NCBI GenBank assembly: GCA_002083635.1
Contig: MSXP01000004.1
Location: forward strand, 186,001-250,000
DNA from: Proteobacteria bacterium ST_bin12
GTDB lineage: Bacteria; Pseudomonadota; Gammaproteobacteria; Burkholderiales; Methylophilaceae
Length of the DNA: 64,000 bases
Reading direction: 5' to 3'
Both the position numbers and the translations under genes were made by a program. Below the pieces are notes generated by a model. The model worked only from the letters and a program-made list of their open reading frames with translations, was not told the origin of the DNA and ran no database searches. Shown here piece after piece: positions 61,481-64,000 of the stretch (its first letter is position 1; every line of letters starts with the position of its first letter).

Positions 61481-62377
61481 TTGAAAAAACTTGTTATCTT
61501 TGGTGTGGGCCTTATTGGCGGCTCTGTTGCATTGGCTTTAAAAAAAGCGGGTTTGGCTACGCATATTGTTGGCGTTGGTCGCACCGAAAAAAGCTTGAAA
61601 GAAGCACTAGATTTAGGTGTGATTGACTCAGGTGTAATAGATAGCGCAGAAACCAATATTGAAGCGGCTATTCAAGAGGCGGATTTGATATTAATTGCTG
61701 CGCCAGTTGCGCAAACTACCGCTATATTACAAAGCATTAAACCGCATTTAAATAAGCAAACCGTGATTACCGATGCAGGTAGTACCAAAGCGGATGTATT
61801 AGCATGTGCCAAAATCGTTTTGGGAAGTCAGTTTAATCAATTTGTTGGTGGCCACCCTATTGCGGGCGCCGAAAAAAGTGGTGTTTCTGCGGCAATGCCT
61901 GATTTATATGTGGGCAAAAATGTCGTGTTAACACCCACCACTGAAACGAATGTAGATGGGGTGGCAAGCGTTACCAAACTATGGCAAGCATGTGGTGCCA
62001 ATGTTTCCGAAATGAAGGCCGAAACGCATGATGGTATTTTTGCAGCCGTTAGCCATTTGCCGCATTTGTTGGCATTTGCCTTGGTAGACGATATTGCATC
62101 ACGCCCAAACGCGGCGCAATTATTCAGCTTTGCGGCTAGCGGTTTTAGAGATTTCACGCGAATTGCAGGTAGCCACCCCGAAATGTGGCGCGATATTAGT
62201 TTAGCCAACAAAGCTGCTTTGTTGAGTGAGTTAACCGCTTACCAACTTGAATTAAGTCAATTAAAACAATTGCTTGAGCATGAAGATAGTGATGGCTTGC
62301 AAGCTTTGTTTGAGCGCGCCAGTGTGGCACGTAATAATTGGGCACGTGACAATTTAGCAAATAGCAAAACAAAATAA
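61481..62377 (+). CDS. tyrA: Prephenate dehydrogenase
   Basis: 298 residues, NAD(P)-dependent, making 4-hydroxyphenylpyruvate or arogenate products towards tyrosine. The N-terminal Rossmann motif is FGVGLIGGSVALAL. VGGHPIAGAEKSGV and the helical C-terminal region with ETHDGIFAAVSHLPHLLAFALVD are family signatures. There is no chorismate mutase or ACT domain. The start is TTG 61481 with no strong ribosome-binding site. aroA follows 17 bp downstream. Confidence 0.95.
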   Translation: MKKLVIFGVGLIGGSVALALKKAGLATHIVGVGRTEKSLKEALDLGVIDSGVIDSAETNIEAAIQEADLILIAAPVAQTTAILQSIKPHLNKQTVITDAGSTKADVLACAKIVLGSQFNQFVGGHPIAGAEKSGVSAAMPDLYVGKNVVLTPTTETNVDGVASVTKLWQACGANVSEMKAETHDGIFAAVSHLPHLLAFALVDDIASRPNAAQLFSFAASGFRDFTRIAGSHPEMWRDISLANKAALLSELTAYQLELSQLKQLLEHEDSDGLQALFERASVARNNWARDNLANSKTK

Positions 62378-62394
62378 ATCAAAGAATATCGTTA

Positions 62395-63675
62395 ATGGAA
62401 CAACTTACCCTACCCGCCGCCATCCAAGCACAAGGCAGCATCATCTTACCCGGCTCTAAAAGTATATCGAACCGCACTTTATTGCTGGCAGCGCTGGCAA
62501 ATGGCGTTACCGAAATTCATGATTTATTAGATTCAGACGACACCAGCCGCATGCTGGAATCGTTGGCGATATTGGGCGTTAATTGTGAAAATTTAGCCAA
62601 AAATACTTGGCGTGTTACTGGTTGCAAAGGTGATTTCCCTAATAAAAAAGCCGATTTATTTTTAGGTAATGCGGGCACGGCCTTTAGGCCATTAACTGCC
62701 GCATTGGCATTTTCAAATGGCCATTACCATTTAAGCGGTGTGCCTCGCATGCATGAAAGACCGATTGGTGACTTAGTCAATGCCCTACGTCAAGCTGGCG
62801 CTGTTATTGAATATGTAGCCAATGATGGATTTCCGCCCCTTAATATTTCACCAGCCTCCTTAGATTTAACTAAGCCGATTCAAATTCGCGGTGATGTTTC
62901 TAGCCAGTTTTTAACAGCGCTACTAATGGCTTTACCTTTAAGCGGCCAAGAAGCGACGATTGAAGTGATTGGTGAACTGATTTCAAAACCCTATATTGAA
63001 ATCACACTTAATTTGATGTCTAGATTTGGTGTGCATGTTCAAAGGGATGGATGGCAACAATTCACGATTCCAGCAAACTGCCAGTATGTAAGCCCTAAAA
63101 CAATATTTGTTGAAGGTGACGCTTCAAGTGCGTCTTACTTCTTAGCCGCTGGCGCAATTGGCGGTGACATCCAAGTTGAGGGTTTAGGCAAAAATAGTAT
63201 TCAAGGTGATGTGCTTTTTGCGGATGCCATTGAACTGATGGGAGGCAAAATTAGCTATGGCGAAAACCATATTCAATCGCAGAAGGCTCATCAAATTAAA
63301 GCCATTGATTTAGATTGCAACCATATCCCAGATGCTGCAATGACCTTAGCAATATTGGCTTTATTCGCAGAGGGTACAACAACTTTACGCAATATCGCTA
63401 GCTGGCGCGTAAAAGAAACCGATCGTTTAACTGCAATGGCAACCGAATTACGCAAAGTGGGTGCTACCATTATTGAAAGTGCAGATTATTTAACGATTAC
63501 GCCACCAACACAGTTAACACCAAACGCCGTAATTGACACTTATGACGATCACCGCATGGCGATGTGTTTTTCATTAGTCAGTTTAGGCGGTGTGCCGATT
63601 ACCATTAACGACCCAAAATGCGTGAATAAAACATTCCCTAATTATTTTGATGAGTTTAAAAAGCTGGTCAGCTAG
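62395..63675 (+). CDS. aroA: 3-phosphoshikimate 1-carboxyvinyltransferase (EPSP synthase)
   Basis: 426 residues, sixth step of the shikimate pathway. Motifs: the phosphate-binding LPGSKSISNRTLLLAALA near the N-terminus, LGNAGTAFRPLTAALA, the SQFLTALLMALPL segment, and RVKETDRLTAMATELRKVGA with YDDHRMAM near the C-terminus. The PEP-loop sequence GNAGTAFRPLTA has Phe where many enzymes have Met. It follows tyrA closely. In many Betaproteobacteria cmk and rpsA come next; here a convergent DUF2061 gene follows. Confidence 0.96.
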   Translation: MEQLTLPAAIQAQGSIILPGSKSISNRTLLLAALANGVTEIHDLLDSDDTSRMLESLAILGVNCENLAKNTWRVTGCKGDFPNKKADLFLGNAGTAFRPLTAALAFSNGHYHLSGVPRMHERPIGDLVNALRQAGAVIEYVANDGFPPLNISPASLDLTKPIQIRGDVSSQFLTALLMALPLSGQEATIEVIGELISKPYIEITLNLMSRFGVHVQRDGWQQFTIPANCQYVSPKTIFVEGDASSASYFLAAGAIGGDIQVEGLGKNSIQGDVLFADAIELMGGKISYGENHIQSQKAHQIKAIDLDCNHIPDAAMTLAILALFAEGTTTLRNIASWRVKETDRLTAMATELRKVGATIIESADYLTITPPTQLTPNAVIDTYDDHRMAMCFSLVSLGGVPITINDPKCVNKTFPNYFDEFKKLVS

Positions 63676-63688
63676 GACTTAAAGCTAA

Positions 63689-63913
63689 TTAGTGCAAGTG
63701 CAACCAGCCTAAATTAATCGCTTTGGCATAGCTTTCTGGGTTGTTTTGCTCAAAATTTTTCCACGCTCTTTCGTGAAAATAAAAAACAACGGTATTACAA
63801 GCTGGCTCAATCACCGCTAATAAGCCGCCCACTAAAGCGCTGCCCGTTAATAAATATCCCACCGTAAAAGCAACGCTAAAGTGTAAAATTGCAAATGAAA
63901 TTGTTTTAGCCAT
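63689..63913 (-). CDS. DUF2061 family small membrane protein
   Basis: 74 residues: two hydrophobic helices (ISFAILHFSVAFTVGYLLTG and LVGGLLAVIEPACNTVVFYFHE) followed by ERAWKNF. The HERAW-type ending is characteristic of DUF2061, proteins of unknown function. ATG 63913 has a GGAG-type ribosome-binding site. Convergent with aroA, with 13 bp between the stop codons. The remaining 87 bases to the window edge hold no gene that can be called. Confidence 0.85.
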   Translation of the reverse strand: MAKTISFAILHFSVAFTVGYLLTGSALVGGLLAVIEPACNTVVFYFHERAWKNFEQNNPESYAKAINLGWLHLH

Positions 63914-64000
63914 TTTGGGCTCCTTATGTTTGTAAAGCTATTATTGGCCTACTAATTTTTTTAATCCAATTCATTGTTAATATCTATTTGATAAGTTTTA

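Noticed and set aside
1..64000. CRISPR arrays, tRNA or rRNA genes, insertion sequences
   Set aside because: No direct-repeat/spacer pattern, cloverleaf sequence, rRNA core motif or transposase was seen on either strand.

Overview
The window is a stretch of bacterial chromosome, AT-leaning (roughly 40% GC by eye, not computed) and densely packed with housekeeping genes. The best match is a betaproteobacterium of the Methylophilaceae (Methylotenera-like). The signs are an EarP/EF-P pair with Arg32 in EF-P, an ftsK-lolA-rarA-serS block, the AddAB-like nuclease/helicase pair common in Betaproteobacteria, TldD next to a Nit-type amidohydrolase and a YhdP-like protein, and adjacent aat-bpt and tyrA-aroA genes. 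The family assignment is inference. No rRNA, tRNA, CRISPR array, insertion sequence or prophage was seen.

Layout. 0-5.3 kb: envelope (YhdP-like) and protein-maturation genes, then efp/earP on the minus strand. 5.2-7.6 kb: a small minus-strand metal-handling cluster (MerT-like membrane protein, HMA protein, outer-membrane protein, Cys/His-rich secreted protein). 7.6-21 kb: greB, the AddB/AddA-like pair, dedA, mfd, rpiA and a MltF-type transglycosylase. 21-28.4 kb: ftsK-lolA-[TPR/beta-barrel protein]-rarA-serS on the minus strand. 28.5-31.8 kb: dps, trxB, an Smr-domain gene and small genes. 31.8-32.2 kb: two different palindromic repeat elements. 32-38.9 kb: ABC exporter, ispF/ispD, an ammonium transporter with a sigma54 promoter and twin NtrC-type sites, and gluQ. 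39-47.9 kb: a Fur-box TonB receptor, hslO, rRNA modification genes, aqpZ, an RhlE-type helicase and a lipocalin.

48-55.2 kb is the most interesting part. Two paralogous secreted EF-hand/BON proteins and a CHASE3 histidine kinase read leftwards. Across a 303-bp regulatory gap, DUF1328, DUF883, a holin-like membrane protein, a NarL-type regulator, a receiver-only protein, a hypothetical, a hemerythrin and a DoxX-like protein read rightwards. A shared 28-bp motif (TGT-, CTGACA and ATCAG blocks at fixed spacing) stands upstream of both BON genes and of the DUF1328 operon, always pointing at the gene. A degenerate partial copy precedes the receiver-only gene. This looks like a self-contained envelope-stress two-component regulon and is the main candidate for something undescribed.

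55-64 kb: a TraB/GumN protein, a YgiQ-type radical SAM protein carrying an in-frame palindromic repeat, an HMA-MauE-like fusion, the N-degron transferases aat and bpt, then tyrA and aroA, and a DUF2061 protein at the right edge.

Many start codons were moved from the longest open frame to the start backed by a Shine-Dalgarno sequence, signal peptide or family N-terminus; each entry gives the reason.
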